Shown: piece after piece, positions 13,001 to 25,459 of the stretch
Numbering within the stretch: position 1 is the first letter of the stretch
Layout of the letters: every line of letters begins with the position of its first letter
Assembly: GCA_026724425.1 (NCBI GenBank)
Contig: JAIUCV010000004.1
Span: 5,590,001 to 5,654,000 of the forward strand
Direction of reading: 5' to 3'
Length of the DNA: 64,000 nucleotides
DNA from: Erythrophleum ivorense
Lineage: Eukaryota > Streptophyta > Magnoliopsida > Fabales > Fabaceae
The notes under the pieces: generated by a model
What the model was told of the DNA's origin: nothing
Databases searched by the model: none
Seen by the model: the letters and a program-made list of their open reading frames with translations, nothing else
Position numbers and translations under genes: made by a program

Positions 13001-15875
13001 TTTCTTTTTGTGTGCAGAACGTAGCTCTTATTTCCATCTTCTTCTTCTTGTAACTTCACTATTTTTTCATATGCAATTAGCATATTCATTCTTAATGTGT
13101 CTAAATTAATTTTTATTATGAAACCATCATGCAATCATGTAAATAAAAATACTTTAAACTACTAAATTCCTACTTAGAAAAAGAATCATCATATCTAAAC
13201 TTAAGACCTTAAGAAGAGAGAAAGAAGAGGTAGAGAAGGGAATATACACAATTTGTATTCTTCTTTTTTTTAATCCTTCCAAATCTTAGTATTTTTTTTT
13301 ATAACTTGATCGTGCATATTTATAGGCAAACATAAATCTAAAAAACTTTGACTTAGATGTAGTTGGCGTATAAACCATCTTATAATCCATATTGGCTGAA
13401 ATTTCGTGTTTTCTTGTAAGTGTCAAATGTAGCCCCTATTTCCATTATCTTTTTCCTATAACTTCATTATCTTTTCATATATAATTTGCATATTCATCTT
13501 AATGTACCTAAATTAATTTTTATTGTGAAGCCATCATTTAAACATATAAATAAACACTTTAAACTACTAAATTCCTATTTTGAACAAGAATTATCATATA
13601 TAATCTTAAGCTAAAGAAACTTTCACTATCTGTATTCTTCTTTTTTCCTATCCTTTCAATTCTAGTTTTTATTCATGATTTGATCATGTATAGCTATAAG
13701 AAAACTTAAATCTACAAAATTATGCCTTAGATGTAGTAAATCAGCTTATAAGTCATAGTAACATAAATTTAGGCTTTTTTTTTCTTGGCAAAATGTAGCA
13801 TCCATTTCTATATTCTTTTTCTTATAACTTCACTATCCTTCCGTTTACAATATGCATATTCATTCTTAAATTACCTAAATTTTGTAACTAAAGGGGTTAT
13901 GAGTTCGAACCATACTAATAGAAATTTTATTTTATTTTTCTTTTTTGGATGTAGAATGTAGTCCCCATTTTGATCTTCTTCTTCCTCTAACTTTATTATC
14001 CTTTTATTTGCAATTTGCATTTTCACTCTTAATGTATTTTTATTGTGAAACCATCATGCAAACGTGTAAATAAATAGTTTAAATTACTAAATTCTTGCTT
14101 AAAACAAGAATCATCATATCTAAGGAGAAAGAAAGGAGAGGTCGGGAGAGAAACTTTCACTACTTATATACTTCTTGCTTTTTATCCTTTGAAATATTAG
14201 TTTTTTTTAGAACCTATCATCCATATACATGAGGAAACTTAGATCTACAAAATCATGGCTTAAATGTAGTTCGCGTAAAAACCAATTTATAATTCATACT
14301 AATAGAACTTTAATTTTTTTTTTGGGTGTAGAATGTAGTCCCCTTTTCCATCTTCTTCTTATAACTCCACTATTCTTTCATGTACAAATTACATATTTAT
14401 TATTAATATACTTAATTAATTTTAATTGCAAAACTATCATGCAAACAAGTAAATAAACACTTTAAACTACTAAATTACTACTTAGAATAATAATCATCAT
14501 ATCTGATCTTAAGCCCTCAAGGAGAGAGAAAGAAGAGGCAGAGAGAACAACTTTTTGTCACTTGTATTCTTCCTTTTTTCTATCCTTCCAAATCCTAGTT
14601 TTTATTTTTAACTTGATCATACACATATATAAGAAAACTTAAATATATAAAATCATGGCTTAGATATAATTGGCATATAAACTAACTTATAATTCATACT
14701 AGCAAAATTTTAGTTTTCGTTTTTTAGGTGCAGAATGTAGCCTCTATTTCCTTCTTCTTCTTCTTGTAACTTCACTATCCTTTCATCTACAATTTATATA
14801 TTCACTCTTAATGTACATAAATGAATTCTTATTGTGAAATCATGCAAACATTTAAATAAACACTTTAAACTACTAAATTCCTTTGCATAGAACAAGAATC
14901 ATTATCCTTAATCTTATGCCCTTGAGGAGAGAGAAAGAAAAGGTAGAGAGAGAAATATTCACTACTTGTATTCTTCCTTCTTTCTATCCTTTCAAATTCT
15001 AGATTTTATTCATAACTTTATCATGCATATCTATAAGCAACCTTAATTTTACAAAACCATGATTTAGATGTAATTGCCATATAAACCAACTTATAATTTA
15101 TAGTGGTAGAAATTCAATTTTTTTTTCATGCAAGATGTAGCCTTTATTTCCTTCTTATTCTTCTAGCTTCACTATCTTTTCATCTGTAATTTGCATATTC
15201 ACTCTTAATGTACTTAAATTAATTTTCTTTTAGGTTAAAACTATCATGCAAATATGTAAATAAACACATTAAACTACCAAGTTCCTACTTAGAACAAGAA
15301 TAATCATATCTAATCTTAAACCCTCGAGGAGAAAGAAAGAAGAGATAGAAAGAGAAATTTTCACTACTTGTATTCTTCCTTCTTTCTATCCTTCCAAATC
15401 CTAGTTTTTATTCATAACTTAATCATGCATATCTATAAGCAAATTTAAATATACAAAATCATGGCTTAGATGTAGTTAGTATATAAATCTACTTATAATT
15501 CATATTAACAGAAATTTAGGTCTTTTTTCTTTTCGTGCAGAATGTAGTCTCCATTTCCATCTTATTCTTCGTGTAACTCCACTATATTTTTATGTACAAT
15601 TTGCATATTCATTTTTAATGTGCTTAAATTAATTTTTATCGTGAAACCATCATGCAAAATGTGAATAAATACTTTAAACTACTAAAGTTCTACTTAAAAC
15701 AATACTCATTATATCTAATTTTAAGCCCCTGCAGTGAGAGAAAGAATAGGTAGAGAGAGAAACTTTCATTACTTGTATTCTTTCTTCTTTCTATCATTCC
15801 AAATCCTAGTTTAACTTAAATTTACAAAATCATGGTTTAGATGTAGTTGGCATATAAACCAGTTTATAATTTATA
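7070..15875. repeat. Tandem array of ~20 diverged ~405-bp units with four ~540-bp variants
   Basis: A conserved block reading roughly CATCATGCAAACATG recurs at about 7431, 7986, 8373, 8778, 9178, 9583, 9990, 10399, 10943, 11347, 11753, 12173, 12714, 13125, 13532, 14052, 14435, 14838, 15242 and 15648. Spacing is 383-420 bp, except for four intervals of 520-555 bp. Each unit holds, in order, that block, an AGAATCATCATATCTAA segment, a purine tract (GGAGAGAGAAAGAAGAGG), CTAGTTTTTATTCATAAC, ACAAAATCATGGCTTAGATG, AACTTATAATTCATA, a variable poly-T run and CATCTTCTTCTTGTAAC. The long units add a segment containing GGGGTCATGGGTTCAAACC. Copies are diverged with small indels. Short open frames inside are not conserved between units, so I do not call genes. 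The array ends at a GAA microsatellite. Confidence 0.93.
7216..7269 (+). other. tRNA-like A-box/B-box pair at the left end of the array
   Basis: TAGCTAAGTTGG at 7216-7227 fits the tRNA A box (TRGYNNARNNGG). About 32 bp further, GGTTTGAACC at 7260-7269 resembles the B box. This spacing is that of tRNA-derived SINE heads. The downstream part (AGACATGGGTTTGAACCATA-like) recurs in the four long array units at about 7820-7850, 10780-10805, 12550-12580 and 13885-13912. One of these has GTTCGAACC, an excellent B box. Pol III competence is inferred only. Confidence 0.55.
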
Positions 15876-15909
15876 GAAGAAGAAGAAGAAGAAGAAGAAG
15901 AAGAAGAAG
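15876..15909 (+). repeat. (GAA)n microsatellite closing the array
   Basis: About eleven GAA triplets begin within the last array unit, straight after its AACC..TTTATAATTTATA segment. Past this point no array sequence is recognisable. Confidence 0.95.
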
Positions 15910-16867
15910 GGGTAGAAAAAGAAGTAAGAATGTAGCATTTGTATTCTCAGTAAAACTTGGCAAAGAGTCTTAACTAAGTTTAAAAGTTTTTGCTCTCTTC
16001 CTTCTCCCTTGGTCGAGACACCCAGCTTTGGTTATGCTCTGTCTGCATGTTGCTCTTGACAATTTCCCTCTCTCTTTCTTTCTTTTATCACCTACCTTTT
16101 GTTCCTTCCAAATTATTACATCCCAAAAGACTAGAGAGGTGCTATTCATTGGTGAACAAAGGTGGTGATACTCCCCTCTGAGCCTTCTTCTCTAAATTCT
16201 TTGTATAAGATATTTGCAATCAATTTGATAATTAATTAATTAATTATTTATTTTTATTGATGTCTACAACGTGATTCAATTTTAACAAAAGTGGTGGTTA
16301 TGGAAGTTAATTATATAATTGCAATGATCTTTTTGGACCAATCTAATCATTCAAAACTCATTAAATTTTATTTGCTAAAAATTATACTTTAATCCTAGTT
16401 AAAATTACAGCTCTAAATACTAGACTTTTGTTATTTATATTTTGACCCCAACTTTTGCTTGCAAATTTTTATTTTGCAATTATTTTTCATTTAATTTTTA
16501 GGCTTTAATGGTTTATGAAATTCTAAAAATTTCTTTTCTTAAGTATTTATTATATAATTACCTATAATTAAATTATTTAGAAAAATTTCTAAATAATTCT
16601 TAAAAATTCCTAACATTTCAAATAAATTCCTAATAATTCAAATAAAATTCAATTATATTTCCGAAAATTCATATCCTTTAAAATTTTTTCATTATATTAT
16701 TATTTTTAAATGACTTTATTTGTTTCTACTAAATATCCTAAATAAAATATGATAGAAGAGGATGCTACAAATAACAACTTTGTATTAAGGACGTTATGTT
16801 GGTAACAATGGCTTGGAATTAGAAGGAAATATCTCATGGATAATGTAGGTAGAATTTGGATTCTCTT

Positions 16868-16937
<70 letters not shown>

Positions 16938-18049
16938 TGGGACTCATTATGTGGATTATATACACTCTCTCTTCTCATTTGGATCCTTTTTATCTCTTTA
17001 GAGTGACAAAAATTTAAGAGAAGAGAAATTGAGAAGATCCAATTTGACGTAGAAAATGAGAGCCCAAATCAATTTTTAGACATGTTATAGTTTGTTAAAG
17101 GGAATAGGAACGGGAAAGCTTATTGAAAATGGGGATTTCTCCCTCCCGCCCAAAGGAATGGCTTTTCATTTTTGGAAATGGGAAGAAAATTATCATTATG
17201 CCATTTCTTTTTTTCTATTTCTTTATTTTTAATATTTTGTATTAAGAATATTTAAAAATATTTCATACAAATTTTAAAACCCAAAATAAATAATTTAATT
17301 TTTTTATTAAGAGAGTATTTTAAAAATATTTTTTATAGATAAAATATAAAATAAATATTTTAATTTTTTTAACTAAAGATATTATGGCCATTTAGTATAC
17401 TTTTCTTTTCATTCTTATCTTATTTTCATTAAATCAAATGCTACAAGGGAATGAAAATTTTCATTTTTTTGGATCATCTGTATAGGGACCAAAAGAGTAA
17501 TTTCAATAAATACATTTGTACCACAAATCATACTAAAATTTGTTATTCATATGAAGAAACACATTTTATATTAAACAAAATAATAGAAATTCAATTACAT
17601 ACCATCGCATCAAATAATATATTAAACCGTATCATACAAACTCATTTAATCTTTTCCCTTTTTCATCTAAAATTTACGATGATAAAACAATAGATAAATT
17701 TATTAACAATTAATCATTAGTTTGAATATTAAAACTAAGTGAAATTATTTCCAAATTTTATTTCTTGGAGAAAATTTTTAAATTTTTTTTATGAAATATA
17801 TATATTAAAATTAAATATTATATATATACATATATAAAATAAAATCTACCTTTAATATACTTATGTGAATTTTCACAATTAATTTATTTTATATGTTTTT
17901 ATAAACCCAATTACTTGAAAAAATTTCCACGCTCTGCCGCAGAATCAGGATATTTATACGAACTTTAAGCGAAAAAAAAATATAGTGTATTTTGAAAAAC
18001 AAAATTATGTTAATTTAGCGTCATCTAAAAACTAAAATTAAGTCAAACT
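15910..18049. other. Intergenic DNA between the array and the hydrolase gene
   Basis: About 15960-16200 is less AT-rich, with CT-rich tracts reminiscent of a UTR or LTR, but has no supported gene. About 17100-17460 has GGGAATAGG, CCCTCCCGCCC and GGAATGAAAA stretches suggestive of a transposon remnant; no termini could be paired. The rest is AT-rich without recognisable content. Confidence 0.5.
16872..16934 (+). repeat. (GA)n microsatellite, ~63 bp
   Basis: An uninterrupted GA run of about 31 dinucleotides. The serine/leucine-rich frame seen on the other strand across it is an artefact of the CT repeat. Confidence 0.97.
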
Positions 18050-18407
18050 TTGTCCTTTAATATCCATTTAAATGCAAAACCGAATTCACAGCTGGGGGTG
18101 GTTGGTGAGGCCTCAACACTCTTGTATGGTGCTGCTACTCTGCAAACGTTCAACGGAAACGTGGTGGTAGGTGGACCTACTATGATTTCCCTCTATGGAT
18201 GTTCGTTGAGAATGAATAGCTTCCTTCCTTCCTTCCTTTTTAACTTGGAGCTATACCTCACTTCCCTCGAGTAACTTCTTCGTTCTTCCTCTTACAGGTC
18301 GGACGTCAGGTCACTTGTTGAATTTTATAATTTAATATTTTCTTCATCGTTATAAATTCGATTTCGCTAATTGCTTAATTGTGCAGAGTTACCATTGGGG
18401 ATTCGAA

Positions 18408-21400
18408 ATGGCACTTAATGTTGCAAACCCAAATGAACAGGCAAGCTTTTACTAAATTCTCTTATTACCAATTTTCCTTACATGTTTCCGATGAGATGCT
18501 TTTAGAGGATAAAATTGTTACAATTCATAATGGGTTTCTGCAATTATTGTGAATAATGGGTGAGTAATTAAGGATTTCTGCTATTGATCTTAAAGGTTGT
18601 TCTTGGAGAAGAGATTGATCATGTGAGGTTGATCACTTTGAACCGGCCTCGCCAATTGAATGCCATCTCACCTGAACTGGTAAGTCAAGCAGACTAAATT
18701 CTCTTCCTGAGCTTTGCCGGAAACTAAATTCTTTTTACGAACTTTGCCCGTAAATAAATTTCCTTCCCGGGTGATCTTCAGGGCTTATAGTAATTTTTAT
18801 TGCTAAAGTTATTAAGTCTTTTTCCTTCAAATGCAATCAGGTTTCGCTGGTGGCAGCATATCTAGAAAAGTGGGAGAAAGATGATAAAGCAGAGCTTGTT
18901 ATTATAAAGGTTTTTCTGATTGATATAGCTTCTGAAAATGTTATGTAATGTTACTGTTGATTAATCAATTATAACCGATGAGATTGAATAGATTACCATC
19001 CTCTTACTCTTTCATGTGTTGCTTTACTTATTTGCAATCACTAAATTGCCCCATTAAATTTGTTCAGGGAGCTGGTCGAGCTTTTTCTGCTGGTGGGGAT
19101 TTGAAAGTGTTCTATGATGGCAGGAAGTTAAGTAAGTAATCGTTCTCTGCTAGGATTGAGATGTTTCAGTATGGACAACAAGTTTATCAATAAATGCACA
19201 GACTTTTCCCTCTTTCTTTCTGATGTGGAACAGTTAGAAGTTATTTAGAGAGAAACGATTTAGAGGATATCTTTGTATTACCTAACCTCTATTGAAGGTA
19301 GTAATACTAATGAGTTTCTTCTGAACAGAGGATTCCTGCCTTGAGGTGGTCTACAGAATGTACTGGCTTTGCTATCACATTCATTCCTATAAGAAAACCC
19401 AGGTTCCTTTTAGAGTTTTCATCCCACTCTGTCTTTAAACCTTTAAAAAAGTTTATGCTTGTGAAAGTTTTGAAAAGTCTTATGTCTTCTAGAATGGCGC
19501 TATTATGTTATAACAGGTTGCTCTGGTTCATGGAATTTCAATGGGTGGAGGTGCATCATTTATGGTGCCAATGAAATTTTCAGTTGTTACAGAGAAAACT
19601 GTAAGTGCTTAATCCTTGTTATATATTATTCTAAATCCATTTCTAGGCTAGTTCTATGGTTTAATTGACAATGACATAATGTCATACTAAATTTTGTGGT
19701 GTGTTTAAAACCAATGCTTTGACATAGGTGTTTGCCACTCCCGAAGCAAGTTTTGGATTTCATACTGATTGTAGCTTCTCTTACGTGCATCCTCATCTAC
19801 CTGGGCGATTGGGTAATCACTAAAATACTAACAATTCCTTTACCTTGTCCTCCTCTTTCACTATTTTGAATGACTTCCCTCACACTTCCATCTTGCATAC
19901 TGTATAATATTCATGGTAGCAAAAGTGTAACTTTTTCTTGAATTAGTATCAAATATTTATACAATAAGACTGAGGATGTAGATGAATTCATACATGCAAA
20001 TATGCAGGGGAATTCTTGGCACTGACTGGAGGACGGTTGAACGGGAAGGAATTAGTGGCAGCTGGACTGGCAACCCATTTTGTCCCTTCTGAGGTTAGTT
20101 TATCGTTAATATGGGCTACTCTCTAATGTAATTATGCTAGTTGATGTACAACAGTTGCACGGGATATGTCTCAAATCCTGTTTCAAATTAGTTTGTGATC
20201 TAAGGATAAATGCACACATGGGTTTTCAGTGTTCAACAGTTCAACCAATTTAGGAAGCATCAAAACTTTTCTTTCTTCTTGGTGGATGACCACTGAGTAT
20301 ATTTATGTCTATATAGCTAAAGTGAATGATGGCAGTTAAAAGTTTGAGATATTGCTCCAAGTCCATAAATAATATAAACAGATTTACAAAATAGACAATG
20401 TTGGCTTGACATGAAATTGGTTTAACTTTAAGTTGATGACAACTATATTTTCTATGTATCAGAAAATTGCTGAGCTAGAGAAGCGCCTGATTAGCTTAAA
20501 CTCTGGTGATGAGAATGCTGTAAGATCAGTAATTGAAGAATTTTCTTCGGAAGTTAAGCTTGATGAAGACAGCATCTTAAACAAGTAATGAATGTTGATT
20601 GATAATGTGTATTTTTTTTTTCTCATATGATTTCACTGTTACTAGCACATTGCACTGTACTCATGCCAGTACAATTTGGAAATTTTCAGGAAGTCGATAA
20701 TTGATGAGTGCTTCTCAAAGGATAGTGTTGAAGAAATTATTAAATCATTAGTAAGTTTCTTCCCCACTCATCTCCTGTTTTCTTTGATTATATAGGAGCA
20801 TTGTGGTATTATTGCATGCCCATGTCCATTATATAGATGATTTATGTTTTTGTCTGAAGGAAGCTGAAGCAAGCAAAGAAGGAAATGGATGGATTGGTGC
20901 AATACTTAAAGGAATGAAGAGGTCATCGCCTACTGCATTGAAAATAACCTTAAGATCGGTAAGGATTTTAGGATTTAAAATGATAAGATCTTAGACTGTG
21001 TTCCTGGACTATATTGAATTTTGTAAATTATAAGCAATGGTGAGCTTCAAATTGTGAATTCTGATATTAAAAAAATCGTATGTCTTTTGCAGCTTTTTCT
21101 TCCTGAATTTTTGTGATGATATAACTGATAGCTTGCATAATTTGAAAACATCCTGATCTCCTATACATACATGCCCATACTTCTTTCGGATGTGATTTTG
21201 ATTCAACATCCAAACAACTTTCCTTTGCCAAGCTTTATATTCTATTTTGTGTCACCTAAGAAGGACAGAAAAGGTATATGTATACTGTAGTGAATTCAAT
21301 GTTAAACTCCCAATAAAAAGCCCTCAAATTACTCAAACGTAGGGGGGGAGGTGGGAGAGGTAAACACTAATTTGCTTTGCAAATTTGTTAGACATGCTGT

Positions 21401-22595
21401 TTCTTCAACTCATGCTGCTATCGCCCATCTTTGATAAATGCAGATTCGTGAAGGAAGGAATCAGACACTATCTGAATGTTTAAAAAAAGAATTTAGATTA
21501 ACGATGAACATACTACGAACTACAATATCTGAGGATATGTACGAGGTAATTATTGAAATTTCATTGCTGACCAAAGTTGGCAAAAGGCAGCTCAGCTCAG
21601 TATTTTTAGAATTTACCAATTGCATTCCCTACTAAATGTGATGCAAACTTCTTGTCTCTTGATGAACAGGGTATTAGAGCTTTCACCATTGACAAGGACA
21701 ATGCTCCCAAGGTATTATCTCCTTCTCCCTCTCCCAGTCTGAGTGTGTATCCTTTCCCTTCTAAACGTACATGCATGGTCCTTTTATGCTTATTGGTTTC
21801 AGCTTAAGTTGGGTTATTTGGTGCTAAAATGGGGAAAAAAAAACTGGTTTATTCTTTTCACTCCTCCTTGGTGTTACTTGTTTATTATTAAACTGTATTA
21901 AAGTGTAGTAATCAACATATAGAATTATTTAGGTTGTTGGACAAATTCCTTCAGTCCTTCTATGAGTAGAGTCCTATAACTTGGCAAGAAAATTTACATG
22001 AAAAAATTTTACAAGTTACTTATATTCAAAGATGAGAAGACGTAGAATAAAATACGTACATCTGGGGTTTCCACCCACACTTCATATGTCATTACTAATC
22101 TCATAAGCACAAACTTATCCAACCTTGACTAAGGACATCTAGTTGGACCAGCAAAACTTGACAAGAATATCACTAATTTACTGTTCGGTACATCAAAGTC
22201 AAAATAGGAAAGCCCATTATATCCTATCCTTACTAAGATATGAACCTCAGTCAAATCCCAAAATCTCCTTGCAATCTTGTCCATAATTAATTTGAGAAAA
22301 AAATATATTATTTTTGTTTGTTCGCTCTATGATCTTAAATTATCAACTTGTTTCAGTGGCAACCTCCATCACTGGACAAAGTAGATGACAGAAAGGTGGA
22401 CTTGGTCTTTCAGCCATTTGAAAGGGATTTTGAGCTGCAGATTCCGGAAGAGGAGGAAAGCAGGTTGGGTGCATTTTGAATGATGATTCATTAGATGTGT
22501 TTTCTTTTGCTTTACTCATCAATATAATCAAATGCCTTTCTCTGATTCAAAACAGGTGGGATGGTAAATATGAGAATTCAGCTTATGCAGCCTAA
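18408..22595 (+). CDS. 3-hydroxyisobutyryl-CoA hydrolase-like protein (crotonase family, plant type 5)
   Basis: Family members hydrolyse 3-hydroxyisobutyryl-CoA or related acyl-CoAs in valine and fatty-acid breakdown. Exons: 18408-18440, 18596-18679, 18841-18909, 19068-19131, 19329-19402, 19517-19600, 19728-19812, 20008-20093, 20463-20584, 20690-20750, 20860-20958, 21444-21545, 21670-21711, 22357-22463 and 22556-22595. All frames join, giving 383 residues. Crotonase signatures are present: GAGRAFSAGGDLK at 63-75 and GISMGGG at 114-120 form the oxyanion hole. PEASFGFHTD supplies Glu142 and Asp150, matching the catalytic Glu/Asp of CHY1-type hydrolases. The C terminus is ENSAYAA, so the peroxisomal tripeptide of CHY1 is absent and no clear transit peptide is seen; the likely location is cytosolic or unknown. 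From memory it resembles Arabidopsis At1g06550 most. Intron 1 uses a GC donor. A 5'-UTR intron ending at 18386 is possible. Substrate is unproven. Confidence 0.92.
18441..18595 (+). other. GC-AG intron (intron 1 of the hydrolase gene)
   Basis: The exon ends ATGAACAG and the intron starts GCAAGC. No GT nearby keeps the frame, while CAG|GCAAG matches the strong donor context typical of GC-AG introns. The acceptor TTAAAG is at 18595, and translation resumes VVLGEE as expected for the family. Confidence 0.8.
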
Positions 22596-22891
22596 GGTGA
22601 CAGATGAAGCAAAAGAATCTCTGGTTAGATGCTGCTTCTTCCTTGAAGAATCCTTCGAAATTTTGGCTCAGGTTCTACTGCTTATTGGTGTGTATGTATC
22701 CTGGCTAATCTACTTGTTTGTGGTTGATGCTTTTATATAATTAGAATAAAACAAAAGGGTTCATGAGTTATGAAGAACTGCTCCCCTTGAAGTTCTCAAA
22801 GAGTCAGGAAGTTCCATTAAATTAATCATTTTAATGTCAAGGACAACCAAATAAGGTAAATCACACTGTAGAGTGTAAACCCCCAGCTGAA

Positions 22892-22932
<41 letters not shown>

Positions 22933-25459
22933 TGGCAAAAATTAAATATGCGACAGCGAAGGATTTTGAAGACCATAATTTGAGCAATGCTTAATTAAAA
23001 TGGATTTGTAAAATGTGACAAGCGATGATTCGTAGCCCTAATCCAAAGGGGAGAAAAAAAAAAAGGCAAGGTTATGGGCTTGAATTTGTCAAATCTTTCA
23101 TGCCAGTCAGTTAAACCATGTACGCTCAATCTTTCATTCCTTTCAAATTGAATTTCCATAAGTCCAAGACTTGCAAATTGATGTTAACTCATTGAAGTCA
23201 AATAATATTAAGTTGCGATTGAAGTAGTTGGGATTGGAAGATTCTTCCACCGCCAGCAGAGCTTTGTTCGAAGGAGCTTTATCTGAAATTATATCAATTG
23301 AACATTTTCCAATCGTAGCTGAGGTAGAGACAAGAACTGAAAGTGATCTATTACTTTTCAAATGTTTATAGATATTTAATTTTTTAAAAATAGTGAACTT
23401 TATGGATCTGAACGAATTACAATGTTATATATATATGGGATTTATTGTAGAAATTTTCCTTTCGGATTTGAGGATAATGAAGCAGTCAATGAAAATTAAA
23501 AAGAAGAAACGCGAAAAAATTTATAGAGAATGCTTGCCCTCACCGGTCTTATTTCCCATCAGGCTAAAAGCATGTGTAATTTCAGCACATTGTAACTATT
23601 GTCCCACCTCGTTGAGGGAGAGAGAAGTATGGGAGATGGAGAGAGAGAAAAAAATATCATGTAATGTATTATTATTATTTAATATTTTTTTTTAAAAAAA
23701 TGTGTCATCTTTTATTTGTTTATTTATATGTTTTTCTCAATTTCATTGTACCAAACATAATGCTGAAGTGTTGGGCATTTCTTAGCTCCTGGAGGGTAGT
23801 CATAAAATTGTTCTATTGTGATTTGTGACAATTTTATACTAAAAAAAATACCAGTTCTCAACAAGGAAAATGACAATTCTCTTTTATTGTTAAGTGATAA
23901 TTACACCCACCAAAAACACAACTAGGCTGCCGTGCGATATTATCAATTGGCTAATCTGTTAAATCAATGAGGCAATATGGTTGTGATTTTTAACAAATAC
24001 AAAGTTACGACCTTCTTTTTTTAATATAATACATATATTTCAAAAAAAAAATCCAGAAATCCGAAGAATTTTCAACGAAAACGAGGTTTTATATCACTAA
24101 TAAAATTACGTGGTCAAGCCAGTGAGCTGATAATTCAATTGATACAAACTGAAGATTGATATTTATTTTCACCCTGGACTGTTTTCCTTTTAATATGAAA
24201 AATTAAAAGCAACACAAAAATTAACAAATAAACCAATAATAAATTTATTTGACAATCATTTTTATTTGAAAAAAAAATTATATTTTTGACTTCTAAAGTT
24301 TCATTCAATTTTTAATTTGATTTTTAAATTTTAAAAATTTATAATTAAATTTTTATAGTTTAATTACTTTTTAATTTAATCCTTATTATATTTTTTTAAT
24401 ATTTTATTATATGAGTTAATTTTACTTCATTACTTACTTTCATCTCTTTTATCAACATAAATCATACATATTTTTAGTATCAAGACAGTGTATAATTAAT
24501 TACATTATAAAAAATAAAAATAAGAATTTTAACAATAGAAATTAAATTAATAAAATTTTAAACTATAAAAAAATTAAAAATTAAATGAAATATAAAGACC
24601 AAAAATATAGTTTTCTTATTTAATTATAAATTCTTATAGAATTATAATATTCATCAAGTGAAAAATAATATCCAATAGAATTTTAGATGAAATTAGATAA
24701 TTTAAAAAGAATTTTCAATAATAATTTTGACATTAAACAGTACAGACAAATATAATTAATACTTACTATCAGATATCTTTTATTTTTATTAAAATAATAT
24801 TTATTTTAGACAACCAAGATTGATAAATGCTTCCTTAACCAGTGTCTTGAAGGGGCACCGATTCGCAAGACCCATTAAAATTGTAGTTTCACTTCTACCT
24901 TACCCTGTCGTATTTTTGGGAAGGATTTCACAACCAAATATGCAACCAAGTATGCCCTTTGGACCCAAATGTCACTGAAAAACTGAGATATCGGCCATTT
25001 TTTCTTACTGCTTCCTCAGTGGGGTTAAAGGGCACCAATACCTACCTGGATAGAGTTAAATGGGCAATCCAGTGGCCAATTGCGGAAAGTGAGAATGCCC
25101 CCAAAGGCAACAGAGAATCCACCTTATCCGTAGTGAATATTTGGCAGACAAAATGCTTGAAAATAGCACTTACCAGTGATCATTACAATAACCAAACTCA
25201 CCTGTGGACACTTCTCATTCACAAATTGTATGGTTAGGCAGCCGGTAAACCAGGCAATAAATTACAGATGAAAAAGAGAAGGGTATCTTGGAACATCTAG
25301 AGGATAAGGAAACAAGACAAAGCATTTGACCTCACTTGCCTTTTACTATTATCAGATAACTACATTTTCAGAGGGAATATACACACAGATATGCCAACAA
25401 AAGCGTAGGTATAAGTAGGGAAACGGTAAAATTAAAACAGAAAACTTGAAGAAAGAAAA
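22596..25459. other. Convergent intergenic region between the hydrolase and VPS16
   Basis: The two genes end toward each other, so the flanks hold their 3' UTRs. A compound TA/GA microsatellite lies at 22892-22932. About 23700-24800 is very AT-rich. About 24840-25250 is noticeably less AT-rich and may be VPS16 3' UTR or an old gene fragment; no family was recognised. Confidence 0.55.

Noticed and set aside
7250..15800. Many open frames of 60-80 codons inside the tandem array
   Set aside because: They fall in different frames and positions in different units and are not conserved, so they are chance frames in repeated AT-rich DNA.
16706..16978. 90-codon minus-strand frame with a long Ser-Leu repeat
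   Set aside because: It is a translation of the GA/CT microsatellite at 16872-16934.
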